A stretch of DNA of 64,000 nucleotides from Sphingomonas sp. ERG5 (GCF_000803065.1 NZ_JSXI01000077.1:1-64000), one strand, 5' to 3'; shown: positions 25,031 to 33,760, numbered from the stretch's first letter. Numbers and translations: made by a program. Notes: generated from the letters alone by a model not told the origin.

Positions 25031-26281
25031 TCAGGAATGTCCGTCCTGATCCACGGCCGACCGATCCGGCGACGGCTCGGGTGGGCCCTTCGGCTGGGCC
25101 GGTGTTGCCTTCACTCTCGGCTCGGCGGGTTCTTCCTCACCGGGATAGGGGTAGATCATCCCGCCCTGTGGTGCGGCGGTGAATGCGGTCTGTGTCGGGT
25201 AGGCGAATTCGATATTCTCGTTGTTGAAGCGGCGGATGATCGCCAGTCCCACCGCATTGCGCGCGTTGAAGAAATCCTCATAGGCGGCGGTTTCGGAATC
25301 GAATTCCAGATCGAAATCATAGCTGCTGGCATTGAAGTTCAGGAAACCGGCGCGGACGAATTTATAGCCGCAGCTCTCGACCACTTCCTTCAGCATGTCG
25401 GGCAAGCGATCCATCACGTCGATCGGCGTCCATTGCACCAGGTTGAGGGTGAATTTGACCCGCCGATAGTCGCGCTGCGAGTTGTTGAGGATTTCCTTGT
25501 CGAGCAAATTCTTGTTGGCAATGATCCGCTCTTCGCCGGTCGCCGCGCGAATTCGCGTCGATTTCAGCCCGATCGCCTCGACCGTACCCGATGACTGATC
25601 ATAGGAGATCGCATCGCCGCGCCGGAATGGGCGGTCGAAGATGATTGCCAGCGCCGCGAACAGATCGGCGAAAATGCCCTGCGCGGCGAGGCCGATGGCG
25701 ATGCCGCCGACACCGAGGCCGGCAACCAGGCCGGTGACATTGACCCCGAGATTGTCGAGCACCACGATCAGCGCGATCGCGAACAGCGCGAACGTCACCA
25801 GCAAGCGGATGATGCCCATCGCGCTGCCCAGCGCCTCGCCCGAATAATTCTCCGATTGCGTGCGATGCTCGATCGTGCCGAGGATGATTTCGCGCGCCCA
25901 GATCGCCGCCTGGAATACCGATGCCAAAGTGAAGAGGAAGTTGATCGTGGTCGTGATCTCGGCCGGCGCATTGGCGTAGCCGGCGACCAGTTTCGCGGCG
26001 ACCATGACGATGAAGAAATTGCCGGTCTTGACGATCGCGCGGCCGAATACCTTGCCCCATCCTGCCGTGCCCTGGCTGCGCTCGCACAATTTCTTGCCGA
26101 GATTGCGCGCGAAATGCAGCGCCAGCACGATCGCCGTCGCGACGGCGATGGCGATGATGATCTGCAGCCAGTGGATCTGCACCCACCCCACGCTCGCATT
26201 GATAAAATTCTGCGCCTGCTGATCGAGATTTGCCGGATCGATCTTGCTCAGCGGCGCCACGGTGCTGTTGTTCGTCGTCAT
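25031..26281 (-). CDS. Small-conductance mechanosensitive channel (MscS family)
   Basis: A 416-aa inner-membrane channel. Four or five hydrophobic segments precede the pore helix TGLVAGLGVGGIAIGLAAQGIFADLFAALAIIFDRPFRRGD (quoted in part), the Gly/Ala-packed TM3 and beta-domain entry of MscS. The cytosolic domain follows (GTVEAIGLKSTRIR, IANKNLL). A proline/glutamate-rich C-tail (GEEEPAEPRVKATPAQPKGP) extends beyond the usual end. It releases solutes on osmotic downshock. The start was put at ATG 26281; the open frame to 26317 overlaps the upstream topoisomerase gene. Confidence 0.92.
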   Translation of the reverse strand: MTTNNSTVAPLSKIDPANLDQQAQNFINASVGWVQIHWLQIIIAIAVATAIVLALHFARNLGKKLCERSQGTAGWGKVFGRAIVKTGNFFIVMVAAKLVAGYANAPAEITTTINFLFTLASVFQAAIWAREIILGTIEHRTQSENYSGEALGSAMGIIRLLVTFALFAIALIVVLDNLGVNVTGLVAGLGVGGIAIGLAAQGIFADLFAALAIIFDRPFRRGDAISYDQSSGTVEAIGLKSTRIRAATGEERIIANKNLLDKEILNNSQRDYRRVKFTLNLVQWTPIDVMDRLPDMLKEVVESCGYKFVRAGFLNFNASSYDFDLEFDSETAAYEDFFNARNAVGLAIIRRFNNENIEFAYPTQTAFTAAPQGGMIYPYPGEEEPAEPRVKATPAQPKGPPEPSPDRSAVDQDGHS

Positions 26282-26291
26282 GCTGGGAAAC

Positions 26292-27296
26292 CTAGGCGGC
26301 CTTGGCGCTGGGGCCAAGGCTTCCGGATTCGAGGAAATCGATCAGGCCGCGTTCGGCGCGCGACAGATGGTGCGAACGGCGGGGCAGGGTGCAGCCGTCA
26401 CGAAACACCGTTTGCCCGTCCTTGACCAAGGCGATCAAGGCAGGGTGGACATAGGATTTGCGCGCGATGGCGGGCGTGTTGCCCAATGCCTCGACCACGG
26501 GTTCGAGCATTGTCTTCAGGCTGATGTCATGATCGGCACAAGCCAGCGCCTCGAACGCCAACACGCTCGCGCTCCAGGTACGGAAATGCTTGGCGGTATA
26601 GTCGTCGCCCATTGCATCGCGGATATAGTCGTTGACGTCGGAGGAGGTCACCGGATGCGCTTCGCCTTCGGTGTCGAGCCAACGGAACAGATGCTGGCCG
26701 GGCAGATCCTGGCATTTCCTGACGAAGCGGCTGAGCGATCCGTCGGTGATCGTCAGCACCCGCAACTTGCCCGATTTCGCCTTGTACTGCAGCTTGAGCG
26801 TCTGGCCGCGCAGCCTAGCATGGCGTTTGCGCAGCGTGGTTGCGCCAAAACTCTTGTTCGCCTTCACATAGCCTTCGTTGCCGATGCGGACATGGCCGAG
26901 ATCGAGCAGCCGCACGATCGCCGCGATGGCGGTGTCCTTGCCGATGCCGCGGCGTTTCAGATCGGCTTCGACCCGGGCACGCAGCTTGGGCAGGGCGCGG
27001 CCGAACGGCGCGCACAGCTCATATTTGGCGGATTCCTGCGCTTCGCGGAATTCGGGATGATAGCGATATTGCTTGCGGCCTTTTTCGTCCCAGCCGACCG
27101 CCTGGATATGGCCATTGGGTGTGGGGCAATACCAGGCATCGCGATACGCGGGCGGCAGGCCAACCGCGTTGAGCCGCTCGATCTCGTCGCGATCGGTGAT
27201 GCGATCGCCACCGGTATCGAAATATGCCCAGCCATGACGCATTTTCTTGCGCGTGAGGCCGGGCTCGCTGTCATCGCAATAGGTGATCCTGGACAT
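26292..27296 (-). CDS. DNA topoisomerase IB (poxvirus type)
   Basis: A 334-aa eukaryotic/poxvirus-type topoisomerase that relaxes supercoils through a 3'-phosphotyrosyl intermediate. The N-terminal domain has GLPPAYRDAWYCPTPNGHIQAVGWDEKGRKQYRYH. The catalytic domain shows the Arg in VRIGNEGY, Lys in the KSGKLR hairpin, KHFRTWSAS with the Arg/His pair, and the nucleophile Tyr282 in ARKSYVHP. Length is normal for bacterial members. The mscS gene begins 10 bases downstream, so the two are probably one transcript. Function in bacteria is accessory to topoisomerase I. Confidence 0.95.
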   Translation of the reverse strand: MSRITYCDDSEPGLTRKKMRHGWAYFDTGGDRITDRDEIERLNAVGLPPAYRDAWYCPTPNGHIQAVGWDEKGRKQYRYHPEFREAQESAKYELCAPFGRALPKLRARVEADLKRRGIGKDTAIAAIVRLLDLGHVRIGNEGYVKANKSFGATTLRKRHARLRGQTLKLQYKAKSGKLRVLTITDGSLSRFVRKCQDLPGQHLFRWLDTEGEAHPVTSSDVNDYIRDAMGDDYTAKHFRTWSASVLAFEALACADHDISLKTMLEPVVEALGNTPAIARKSYVHPALIALVKDGQTVFRDGCTLPRRSHHLSRAERGLIDFLESGSLGPSAKAA

Positions 27297-27340
27297 GGCG
27301 AAGGGAATGCGCGGGGCGGCGCGTAGGTTCCCGCCCAGGC

Positions 27341-28450
27341 TCAGGGAAGCGAGTGCCCGGCCTTTTCGCTATTGACCTTGGCATAGGATCGGGCCGGGAG
27401 TTTCAATCCGTTCACCCATCGTTGAGCGGGCCGTTCGACCAGATGATACAGCGCCACCGAGCTCGCCAGCACCAGCAGCAGGAATAGGCCGATCAACACC
27501 GGGGGCACCGAGTGCGGATCGTTCACCAGCGCGAGCTTGAACACAACGAACAGCAGGAAATGACCGAGATAAGTCGCGTAGCTGATCTCACCGAGATAAT
27601 GTAGCGCGCCGTTGTCGAGCGGGTTGCGCTTCATGCCTGAGGTCAGCGCGAGCGCCAGAAGCAAAGCGGCGAATAATGCGGGTACCGCAAGCGTCTCGGG
27701 GGTGCCGCTCCGCCACAATGCCGCAAGGAACAGGGCCAGCAACGCCGCACCGACCGCGGGCATCACGGGCCGCGCCTTCCAGCGCACCCAAAGCGCGCAG
27801 ACCGCAGTGCCGGCGACGAACTCGATCACGCAACGGACCAGCCCGAAGCGGCTGATATCGGTCCCGAGCGTCGGCGCCCCACCGCGCGCCATCACCGCAT
27901 GGAGCAGCACGACCAGCGACCCGATCGTCGCCAATACCGCCCAGCTCGGTACGCGCCGCCAGTCAATCGCCAGCGTGAGGAACGGGAAGAGTAGATAGGC
28001 GCCCAGTTCCGCACTGATCGACCAGCTCGGGTCGTTCCAGTTGAGCTGACCGGTAAAGCCCCAATTCTGCAGCAGCATGATATGCAGCGGCAGTTCGCGG
28101 AATGGGTAATTGGCCTCGTCCTGCCGCCCGGTTGCAGCGAACAGCAAGGCCAGCCCCACGGCGCACCCGAGCATGAACAGATGCAGCGGCCAGATTCGCG
28201 CGATGCGCTTGTGCAGGAAACCGGGCACGGCGGCGAAACCTCGGTCGCGCAGTTTCTCGCTCCAGCTCAACCAGATCACGAAACCCGACAGCAGGAAGAA
28301 GAAGTCGACCGCGAGATAGCCCTTGGCGAAGAATGCCACCCAATCCTGTGGCAGCCCCGCGATCGACAGACGGATATGGTAGAGCACCACGAACCACGCG
28401 GCGATGCCGCGCACGCTGGTCAGCGCGCGAAGTTCGGGCCTGGCGTTCAC
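27341..28450 (-). CDS. Acyltransferase family 3 membrane protein
   Basis: A 369-aa integral membrane O-acyltransferase (OafA/YrhL-like) with about ten hydrophobic segments. Landmarks are LRALTSVRGIAAWFVVLYHIR with the catalytic-type His, DFFFLLSGFVIWLSW, and HKRIARIWPLHLFML. Such enzymes acetylate polysaccharides. The GTG start at 28450 overlaps the stop of the O-glycosylation ligase gene (GTGA), so translation is coupled. The longer open frame to 28741 is antisense to family expectation. Context gives the job: decoration of the exopolysaccharide made by the neighbouring exosortase-A-type genes. Confidence 0.9.
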   Translation of the reverse strand: MNARPELRALTSVRGIAAWFVVLYHIRLSIAGLPQDWVAFFAKGYLAVDFFFLLSGFVIWLSWSEKLRDRGFAAVPGFLHKRIARIWPLHLFMLGCAVGLALLFAATGRQDEANYPFRELPLHIMLLQNWGFTGQLNWNDPSWSISAELGAYLLFPFLTLAIDWRRVPSWAVLATIGSLVVLLHAVMARGGAPTLGTDISRFGLVRCVIEFVAGTAVCALWVRWKARPVMPAVGAALLALFLAALWRSGTPETLAVPALFAALLLALALTSGMKRNPLDNGALHYLGEISYATYLGHFLLFVVFKLALVNDPHSVPPVLIGLFLLLVLASSVALYHLVERPAQRWVNGLKLPARSYAKVNSEKAGHSLP

Positions 28451-29814
28451 GACAGGATCGGCTCGAGTGCGGGTGGGCGGGATTTCCGGATCGGGCGCCA
28501 GGACGCCTCGCGCCGCTTGCGCGCGAGATAGGTGTCGAGCCCGATCTGCGCCCCGATCAGCATGTAGACGAAGGGCTGGAAAGCGATGGCGATAAAGGCC
28601 GCGCCGAGCAGATAGACGATATGCCCGCTTTGCAGCGCGCTGGCCAGGGGCGCGATCCATTCTTCGCCGGGCAGCGGCTTGCGGTAGCGCCGGCGCAACA
28701 CCTCCATCCGCATGATGCCGGTCAGGTTGATGATCAGCCACAGCAGCAGCCCGGGATAGCCTTGCTCGCCGAGCATCTCGAAATAGGCGCTGTGGAATGC
28801 GCGCGCCTGATCGACCGTCAGCTTGCGCTCCACCGTCTGCTGGCCGGCGACCTTTTCGACCTTCTCGGTGTCATAGCGGATCTGGTTCTGGCGATACATT
28901 TCGAAACCGCCGCCGAACGGATGGTCCTTGGCGTAGTCCATGGTCCATTTCCACACTGCGAGCCGGGTCGAAGCGGACTCATCCGCCTTGTAGGTCTTGA
29001 TGGTGCTCATTCGGTCCGTGAAGGTGCTCGGCAGGAACGGGACGGCAGCGACCGCCATCAGCGCCAGCGCGCCGACATACAGGCCCTTGCGTTTCGTATC
29101 GCGGATCATCAGCACCGCGAGCAGCCCGATGCACAACAGGCCGGTACGGGTCGAGGTGCCGACCGGGATCAGTAGACAGGCGAAAATCAGCGCGTAACAG
29201 AAACCCTTCACCATCCAGCCGGGTTTGAAGATCGTGCCATGCCGCGTGAACCACAGGATCACCGGGATGATGGCGATCGCCACCGCGGAAATCGTGCTGC
29301 CCTCATAAAGACCCGAATTGTTGGTCACCATCAGGTTGAGTTCGCCATAGCCGCCGCCGCCCGACGCGATCGTCTTGATCCCGCCGACGATGATGATCGA
29401 CGATGCGGACAGGATCATGATCAGCAGCAGCGATTCGATGCGCAGCTTGGTACGCAGCGTCAGCGGCAGGAATGCGGCGAAGGCAAGCGCCTTCCATACC
29501 CAGTCCCATTTATCGAGCGCCTCGATCGGGAAGTCGGCGGCGCGCGTCGTCTGAGAACAATAGAGCAGCAGCAGGACGATCAGGAACTGACGTGGCGCGA
29601 TGCGCGTATCGCGCTTGTCATCGACCACAGCCCAGGCCGCCACCGCCAATCCTGCGGCAATCAGCGAGATCGGCACCGAATTGAGCATGATATAGGTCAG
29701 CCGCTGCGGGCTGACGATATCGATATAGACATAGACCAGCACGAACAGGAACGGCTTGCGAAAGCCGAGCGCGAAGAAGGAACCGAGAAAGGCAACGAAG
29801 ACGAGATCACGCAC
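28447..29814 (-). CDS. Exosortase A-associated putative O-glycosylation ligase
   Basis: A 455-aa polytopic membrane protein of the O-antigen ligase superfamily. The start RDLVFVAFLGSFFALGFRKPF and then YVYIDIVSPQRLTY matches the family of putative O-glycosylation ligases encoded with exosortase A. The large periplasmic loop has the Wzy_C-type segment KDHPFGGGFEMYRQN and FHSAYFEMLGEQGYPGLLLWL. It would join lipid-linked glycans to a protein or polymer acceptor. GTG 29814 is chosen as start because GGGGGA lies upstream and the family begins there. It overlaps the 54-aa gene upstream by 8 bases. Confidence 0.88.
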   Translation of the reverse strand: MRDLVFVAFLGSFFALGFRKPFLFVLVYVYIDIVSPQRLTYIMLNSVPISLIAAGLAVAAWAVVDDKRDTRIAPRQFLIVLLLLYCSQTTRAADFPIEALDKWDWVWKALAFAAFLPLTLRTKLRIESLLLIMILSASSIIIVGGIKTIASGGGGYGELNLMVTNNSGLYEGSTISAVAIAIIPVILWFTRHGTIFKPGWMVKGFCYALIFACLLIPVGTSTRTGLLCIGLLAVLMIRDTKRKGLYVGALALMAVAAVPFLPSTFTDRMSTIKTYKADESASTRLAVWKWTMDYAKDHPFGGGFEMYRQNQIRYDTEKVEKVAGQQTVERKLTVDQARAFHSAYFEMLGEQGYPGLLLWLIINLTGIMRMEVLRRRYRKPLPGEEWIAPLASALQSGHIVYLLGAAFIAIAFQPFVYMLIGAQIGLDTYLARKRREASWRPIRKSRPPALEPILS

Positions 29815-29971
29815 CGGGCTTTCCCCCGATGGCCGATTTCCTGTCTTGCTTCGGTGCTTCCGCAGTATCGCCTGGTGCTGTTTCGCGGTCGAGATCGGGA
29901 CGGCGTAGCAACAGCCACGCGGCAAGCAGCATCAGGCCATGGCTGATCGCGAGCGCGAGATTGTCGATCAT
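29807..29971 (-). CDS. Small single-helix membrane protein in the polysaccharide operon
   Basis: A 54-aa protein with one hydrophobic helix at residues 5-22 (LALAISHGLMLLAAWLLL) followed by a basic RR stop-transfer and a charged, Asp/Lys-rich tail ending IGGKPGA. It overlaps the O-glycosylation ligase start by 8 bases, typical of coupled genes. I do not recognise a family. It may be a small subunit or stabiliser of the ligase. It is short, so reality rests on the overlap, a plausible start at 29971 and the clean helix-plus-tail layout. Confidence 0.6.
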   Translation of the reverse strand: MIDNLALAISHGLMLLAAWLLLRRPDLDRETAPGDTAEAPKQDRKSAIGGKPGA

Positions 29972-29993
29972 GCCGCCTTATCCGTCCCTTCCT

Positions 29994-30028
29994 TCCGTTC
30001 GTGCCTCGACAAGTGCAGAGCGAACGGA
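29994..30028. repeat. Short inverted repeat, relative of the 32-bp element
   Basis: TCCGTTCG (29994-30001) and CGAACGGA (30021-30028) pair around a 19-base loop gtgcctcgacaagtgcaga less its first base. The arms share TCCGTTCG with the 32-bp inverted repeat at 2778-2862. It lies between the divergent small membrane gene and the glycosyltransferase. Confidence 0.55.
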
Positions 30029-30097
30029 CGTTGAATAGCGCTGTACCGGCCCCGGGTTGACGCCCCGTTAAACACTGATGTGGCAGGGATACTGGCC

Positions 30098-31339
30098 ATG
30101 CGCATCCTCCACGCCCTTGACCACGGCCTGCCGCTGCAGAGCGGCTATACCTTCCGCACTCGGGCCATCCTGAAAGCGCAGATGCGCCGTGGATGGCATG
30201 TCGCTGCCATCACCGGCCCGCGGCACGGCGCGAGCGAAGCCGACTTCGAACGAGTCGACGGGATCGATTTCTACCGCACGCCGGCGGTCAAGGGCTGGCC
30301 GAGCCCCTTTGGCGAACTGCGCGAGATCCAGACCTTCGCCAGGCGAATCGCGGCGGCGATCGATGAATTTCAGCCCGATATCGTTCATGCCCATTCGCCG
30401 GTGCTGGATGCGCTCGCCGCGCTACGCGCCGCGCGCAGGCGGAACGTGCCCTTGGTCTATGAAATCCGCGCCTTCTGGGAAGACGCGGCAGTCGGCAACG
30501 GTACCGGTCGTCAGGGCTCGCTGCGCTATCGCGCGACGCGCGCGCTCGAAACCTGGGCCGTGGGCAAGGCCGATGCCGTCGCGGTGATCTGTGACGGATT
30601 GCGTCAGGATCTCGTAGCGCGTGGCGTCGATCCGGCGAAAATCATGGTGTCGCCCAATGGTGTCGATCTGACCGTGTTCGGCGCGCCGCTCAACTATGAC
30701 GCGCCGCTCGCGCTGTCGCTTGGCCTCAATGGTGCCGAGGTGATCGGCTTTATCGGGAGCTTTTACGATTATGAAGGGCTCGACGACCTGATCGCGGCAA
30801 TGCCGATGCTGGTCGCGTCGCGCCCCAACGTGCATCTCTTGCTGGTCGGCGGCGGTCCGATGGAGGAGGCGTTGCGTGCTCAGGCTGCGGCATCGCCGGT
30901 CGCGAAGCAGATCACGTTTATCGGTCGCGTGCCGCATACCGAGGTCGACCGCTATTACAGCATGATCGACATATTGGCTTATCCGCGCAAGCGCATGCGC
31001 CTGACCGACCTGGTCACGCCGCTGAAACCGCTTGAGGCGATGGCGCAGCGCCGCCTGGTCGCGGCATCCGATGTCGGAGGCCATCGCGAACTGATTCGCG
31101 ATGGGGAGACCGGCACGCTGTTCCCGCCCGACGATCCCGCCGCGATGGCGCAAGCGCTGGCCGGCTTGCTGGCCGACCGCAATCTCTGGGAAGAACGGCG
31201 CGACAAGGGCCGCGCTTTCGTCGAAGCGGAGCGTAACTGGGAAATGAATGTTGCTCGTTACGGTCCCGTTTACCAAAAACTTACCGACGCTGGTGCATCA
31301 CTCGACTCATGGTCGCGAACTCCCGCCGTAAACGCTTGA
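30098..31339 (+). CDS. Exosortase A-associated glycosyltransferase (GT4)
   Basis: A 413-aa GT-B enzyme. The opening MRILHALDHGLPLQSGYTFR is the mark of the exosortase-A-system glycosyltransferase family. Later it has the GT4 donor-site segments KIMVSPNGVDLTVFG and FIGSFYDYEGLDDLIAAM, then the TPLKPLEAMAQRRLVAASDVGG EX7E-like region. It adds sugars to a lipid-linked exopolysaccharide intermediate in the cytoplasm. ATG 30098 is preferred to GTG 30080 because GGCAGGGA lies at the right distance. It is divergent from the ligase genes. No exosortase or PEP-CTERM protein is inside the window. Confidence 0.9.
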   Translation: MRILHALDHGLPLQSGYTFRTRAILKAQMRRGWHVAAITGPRHGASEADFERVDGIDFYRTPAVKGWPSPFGELREIQTFARRIAAAIDEFQPDIVHAHSPVLDALAALRAARRRNVPLVYEIRAFWEDAAVGNGTGRQGSLRYRATRALETWAVGKADAVAVICDGLRQDLVARGVDPAKIMVSPNGVDLTVFGAPLNYDAPLALSLGLNGAEVIGFIGSFYDYEGLDDLIAAMPMLVASRPNVHLLLVGGGPMEEALRAQAAASPVAKQITFIGRVPHTEVDRYYSMIDILAYPRKRMRLTDLVTPLKPLEAMAQRRLVAASDVGGHRELIRDGETGTLFPPDDPAAMAQALAGLLADRNLWEERRDKGRAFVEAERNWEMNVARYGPVYQKLTDAGASLDSWSRTPAVNA

Positions 31340-32349
31340 ATCTGCCGCTCGCGCCGGTTGTCGCCGGTGCATTGGCGACGCTTGCCGCGCTGGTCTTCGC
31401 GTTGCTCCCGACTCTCACCCTCGAAGGGCTTGTCCTGGACAGCGGCATCGCCGCGCTGGTGCCGGCCGCCGCGCCACCGCTCGGCGTCACCGCCCGTGCC
31501 GCGCTGATCCTCATCGTCGGGGGCGGGATCGGCCTGGTTTCCTGGTTCGCCCTGTTCCTGACGGTTGGGGCACGGACCATTTCCTATTCCGGTAAAGCAG
31601 CCAGTCCCGACGCGCCGGTGCTCCGTCGTGCGGATGCGCATCCCGATGCGCCCGCGCGCCGCCCGGTCTATGCCAATCAGGATCTCGGCACGCCTTTCCT
31701 CGAAGTGCGCGCGCGTCCTGTACATGCCGTGGCCGATGAGGCTGACGCCGGTGAGGCTGACATGGCTGAACCGGAAGCGTTCGAGCCCGAGATTGAAGAG
31801 GCGGTGTTCGAACCGGCTCCTATGTCGCTGAATTTCGCGCCGCTCCAAAAGCTTCCCCCGGTCCTGACGCCTCCAGCGCCCGAGCGCGCCCAAATCCTTG
31901 AGCAGCCTCCGGTTCTGGAGCAGCCTCCTGTCGAACAGGATATTCCTGTCGATCTCGACATGCCACTGGCGGCCTATGATCCCGAGGCAATCCCCGATGA
32001 GCCGATCGACTGGTTCCCGGCACCGGCGCAGTTCGTCTCGCGGCCGCGTCCGCCGGTATTCGATGCCAGCGAGCGTTTCGAAACATTCGAACTGACGCCA
32101 TTGACGCGCCCGGTTCCGGAACCCGTTATGCCGACGCCGGTACTGACTCCCGAGCCGGCGGCACAAAGCCCGCGCCGCGCCTCTGACTATGATTCGTCGG
32201 CGAGTATCCACGCGTTGCTCGACCGGCTGGAAAAAGGCGTCACAAGGCGCGAAGCCGTCGCGCCTCCCGCACCGCCACCGCCACCGCATCGTGAGGAATC
32301 GCTGCAGGACGCGCTTGTCTCACTTCGCCGGATGGCGATGCGCGGCTGA
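31309..32349 (+). CDS. Membrane-anchored Pro/Glu-rich hypothetical protein
   Basis: A 346-aa protein of unknown function. Two hydrophobic segments (about residues 14-35 and 60-85) anchor a long disordered region rich in Pro, Glu and Ala with a short repeat ILEQPPVLEQPPVEQD. A conserved-looking C-terminal helix follows (SIHALLDRLEKGVTRRE, EESLQDALVSLRRMAMRG). It overlaps the end of the glycosyltransferase gene by 31 bases, so it is co-transcribed. The layout suggests a cytoplasmic tether or assembly factor at the membrane; no enzymatic motif is visible. Confidence 0.75.
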   Translation: MVANSRRKRLNLPLAPVVAGALATLAALVFALLPTLTLEGLVLDSGIAALVPAAAPPLGVTARAALILIVGGGIGLVSWFALFLTVGARTISYSGKAASPDAPVLRRADAHPDAPARRPVYANQDLGTPFLEVRARPVHAVADEADAGEADMAEPEAFEPEIEEAVFEPAPMSLNFAPLQKLPPVLTPPAPERAQILEQPPVLEQPPVEQDIPVDLDMPLAAYDPEAIPDEPIDWFPAPAQFVSRPRPPVFDASERFETFELTPLTRPVPEPVMPTPVLTPEPAAQSPRRASDYDSSASIHALLDRLEKGVTRREAVAPPAPPPPPHREESLQDALVSLRRMAMRG

Positions 32350-32352
32350 CTG

Positions 32353-32664
32353 TCATTCCTCGATCGTCAGCGCTTCGAGCTCGATCGTCACGGTATTTTC
32401 CGATCGCCGCAGCGAATTGACCGCCATGCTGGCGAGCAAATGACCTCGCACGTCGATATCGGCCTCGGGCAGGGCGGCAAGCCATTCGTCAAGCGCGGAC
32501 GATGCGGATGCCGTCAGGCTTACCAGGTGCCGCGCTCCGGAAAAGGTCGCGCTGGCCCATGGCGTCCAGGTCGCTGTGGAGATCGCCGCCGGGCAGCCTG
32601 CTTCCTGGGATTCACGCTCGATCGCGCGCGTCAGCAATGTGCTGGCATCGGTATCGCGGCTCAT
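32353..32664 (-). CDS. Hypothetical protein, second gene of a small two-gene unit
   Basis: A 103-aa soluble protein. The first half has LLTRAIERESQEAGCPA and an ATWTPWASATFSGARHLVSL strand pattern, the second an LPEADIDVRGHLLASMAVN helix region. It is probably an alpha/beta fold; I know no family. Its ATG overlaps the stop of the upstream small gene by 4 bases, so it is translated from the same transcript, which diverges from the S24-type repressor gene. Confidence 0.65.
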   Translation of the reverse strand: MSRDTDASTLLTRAIERESQEAGCPAAISTATWTPWASATFSGARHLVSLTASASSALDEWLAALPEADIDVRGHLLASMAVNSLRRSENTVTIELEALTIEE

Positions 32665-32840
32665 CGTGATGCCCCATTGCGGATAAACGCCTCGATCCGT
32701 GCAGCGGTGCGTACCCCCGGTTCGCGTCCATTGCGCAAGTCGCGCACCAGCCGAGGATCATTCAGCGCCAGGCGACCGAACCGGGTCTCCGGCATGTTGC
32801 TCGCACGCAAATAAATTTCGACCTTCCGCAGAACCGACAT
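32661..32840 (-). CDS. Small putative DNA-binding protein
   Basis: A 59-aa basic protein (VLRKVEIYLRASNMPETRFGRLALNDPRLVRDLRNG and on). The segment RFGRLALNDPRLVRDLRNGRE looks like a compact helix-turn-helix, followed by TAARIEAFI. It parallels the N-terminal helix-turn-helix of the divergent S24 protein in size and spacing. A TTG at 32846 would add two residues, but ATG 32840 has GAGG ten bases upstream. A partner-regulator or Cro-like role is an inference. Confidence 0.65.
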   Translation of the reverse strand: MSVLRKVEIYLRASNMPETRFGRLALNDPRLVRDLRNGREPGVRTAARIEAFIRNGASR

Positions 32841-32885
32841 CCTCAAACATCCTCACTGAGTCGCATTGATGTTCATGTTCTGTTC

Positions 32886-32921
32886 TGGAATTTCCAACTT
32901 GTCTAGGAAAAATCCTATGCT
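32886..32921. promoter_or_regulatory. Operator-like palindromes and -10 element before the S24 gene
   Basis: TGGAA-t-TTCCA (32886-32896) and TAGGA-aaaa-TCCTA (32904-32917) lie between the divergent genes. TATGCT (32916-32921) resembles a -10 element and is about 12 bases before the ATG of the S24 gene, which would give a leaderless or nearly leaderless message. A phage-repressor-like autoregulatory switch is plausible. Confidence 0.45.
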
Positions 32922-32933
32922 ATTGCATCCCCT

Positions 32934-33566
32934 ATGGATGCGATCGATCCGCGTGCGGCTCTCGACGCTCTCGTGGCGGACAGCGGCGAGAGCTATGCCG
33001 CGCTGTCGCGCATGCTCCGCCGTAACGATGCGTATCTTCAGCAATATGTGAAGCGCGGCACGCCGCGTGTTCTGGCCGAGCGCGACCGCAAGCTGCTGGC
33101 GGCGTATTTCAACGTTGATGAGGCCGTGCTGGGGGGGGCGTCGTCATCGCCGAACCCGGCAATGATCTCGGTGCGCCGGCTCGATGTCGCTGCGTCAGCC
33201 GGGCCGGGCGGGCTGGTCGAGGATGACAAGGCGATCGGCGATGCGCGGTTCGACCGTAATCTTCTCGACATGCTCGGCATTCGCACCGGCAAGCTGGCGA
33301 TGATTCGCGCCGAAGGTGATTCGATGAATCCCCTGATCGAGGACGGCGACCAGATGCTGGTCGATGAAGGGGACCGGCGGACGGGTCCCCGGGGCGCCAT
33401 TTACGTGATCCGGCTCGACCAGGCGTTGATGGTCAAGCGCGTGTCGCGAAATGGGGATCGCATGACGATTGCGAGCGACAATCCCGCTTTCCCGGTGATG
33501 CCGGAGCATGGCGTGAGTGACGTCGATATTATCGGGCGGGTCGTGTGGTTGTCGCGTAGCCTGTAA
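32934..33566 (+). CDS. S24-family (LexA/CI-like) transcriptional regulator
   Basis: A 210-aa protein with an N-terminal helix-turn-helix region (LSRMLRRNDAYLQQYVKRGTPRVLAERDRKLLAAYF) and a C-terminal S24 peptidase fold. The catalytic Ser is in AEGDSMNPLI, the Lys in DQALMVKRV, and ISVRRLDVAASAGPGG forms the loop where the self-cleavage site would lie, though a classical Ala-Gly bond is not evident. GRVVWLSR ends the fold. It resembles phage CI-type repressors kept on chromosomes by alphaproteobacteria. The divergent pair of small genes is its likely target. No ribosome binding site is visible. Confidence 0.85.
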   Translation: MDAIDPRAALDALVADSGESYAALSRMLRRNDAYLQQYVKRGTPRVLAERDRKLLAAYFNVDEAVLGGASSSPNPAMISVRRLDVAASAGPGGLVEDDKAIGDARFDRNLLDMLGIRTGKLAMIRAEGDSMNPLIEDGDQMLVDEGDRRTGPRGAIYVIRLDQALMVKRVSRNGDRMTIASDNPAFPVMPEHGVSDVDIIGRVVWLSRSL

Positions 33567-33586
33567 TAGGCGGTTCGGTCGCGGGA

Positions 33587-33760
33587 CTATCGCCCCCGGT
33601 CGAGCAGCCAGATCAGGATGGCAATGACGATGCCGCCGCCACTGCCGATCAGGAAGCCTGCGGTTGGCTGTTCGAGAAACAACCCGATAATTGCGCCGAG
33701 TATCGCGCCGATTGCGATCAGGAAGCCGCCGGCGGCGGGAGAGCGGGATGTATTGGCCAT
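33587..33760 (-). CDS. Small two-helix membrane protein
   Basis: A 57-aa hydrophobic protein: PAAGGFLIAIGAILGAIIGLF and TAGFLIGSGGGIVIAILIWLL form two glycine-rich helices joined by EQP, with a short basic end DRGR. Such proteins are common but uncharacterised. The frame allows a start at 33775 too, and no clear ribosome binding site decides. Convergent with the S24 gene, 20 bases apart. Confidence 0.6.
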   Translation of the reverse strand: MANTSRSPAAGGFLIAIGAILGAIIGLFLEQPTAGFLIGSGGGIVIAILIWLLDRGR

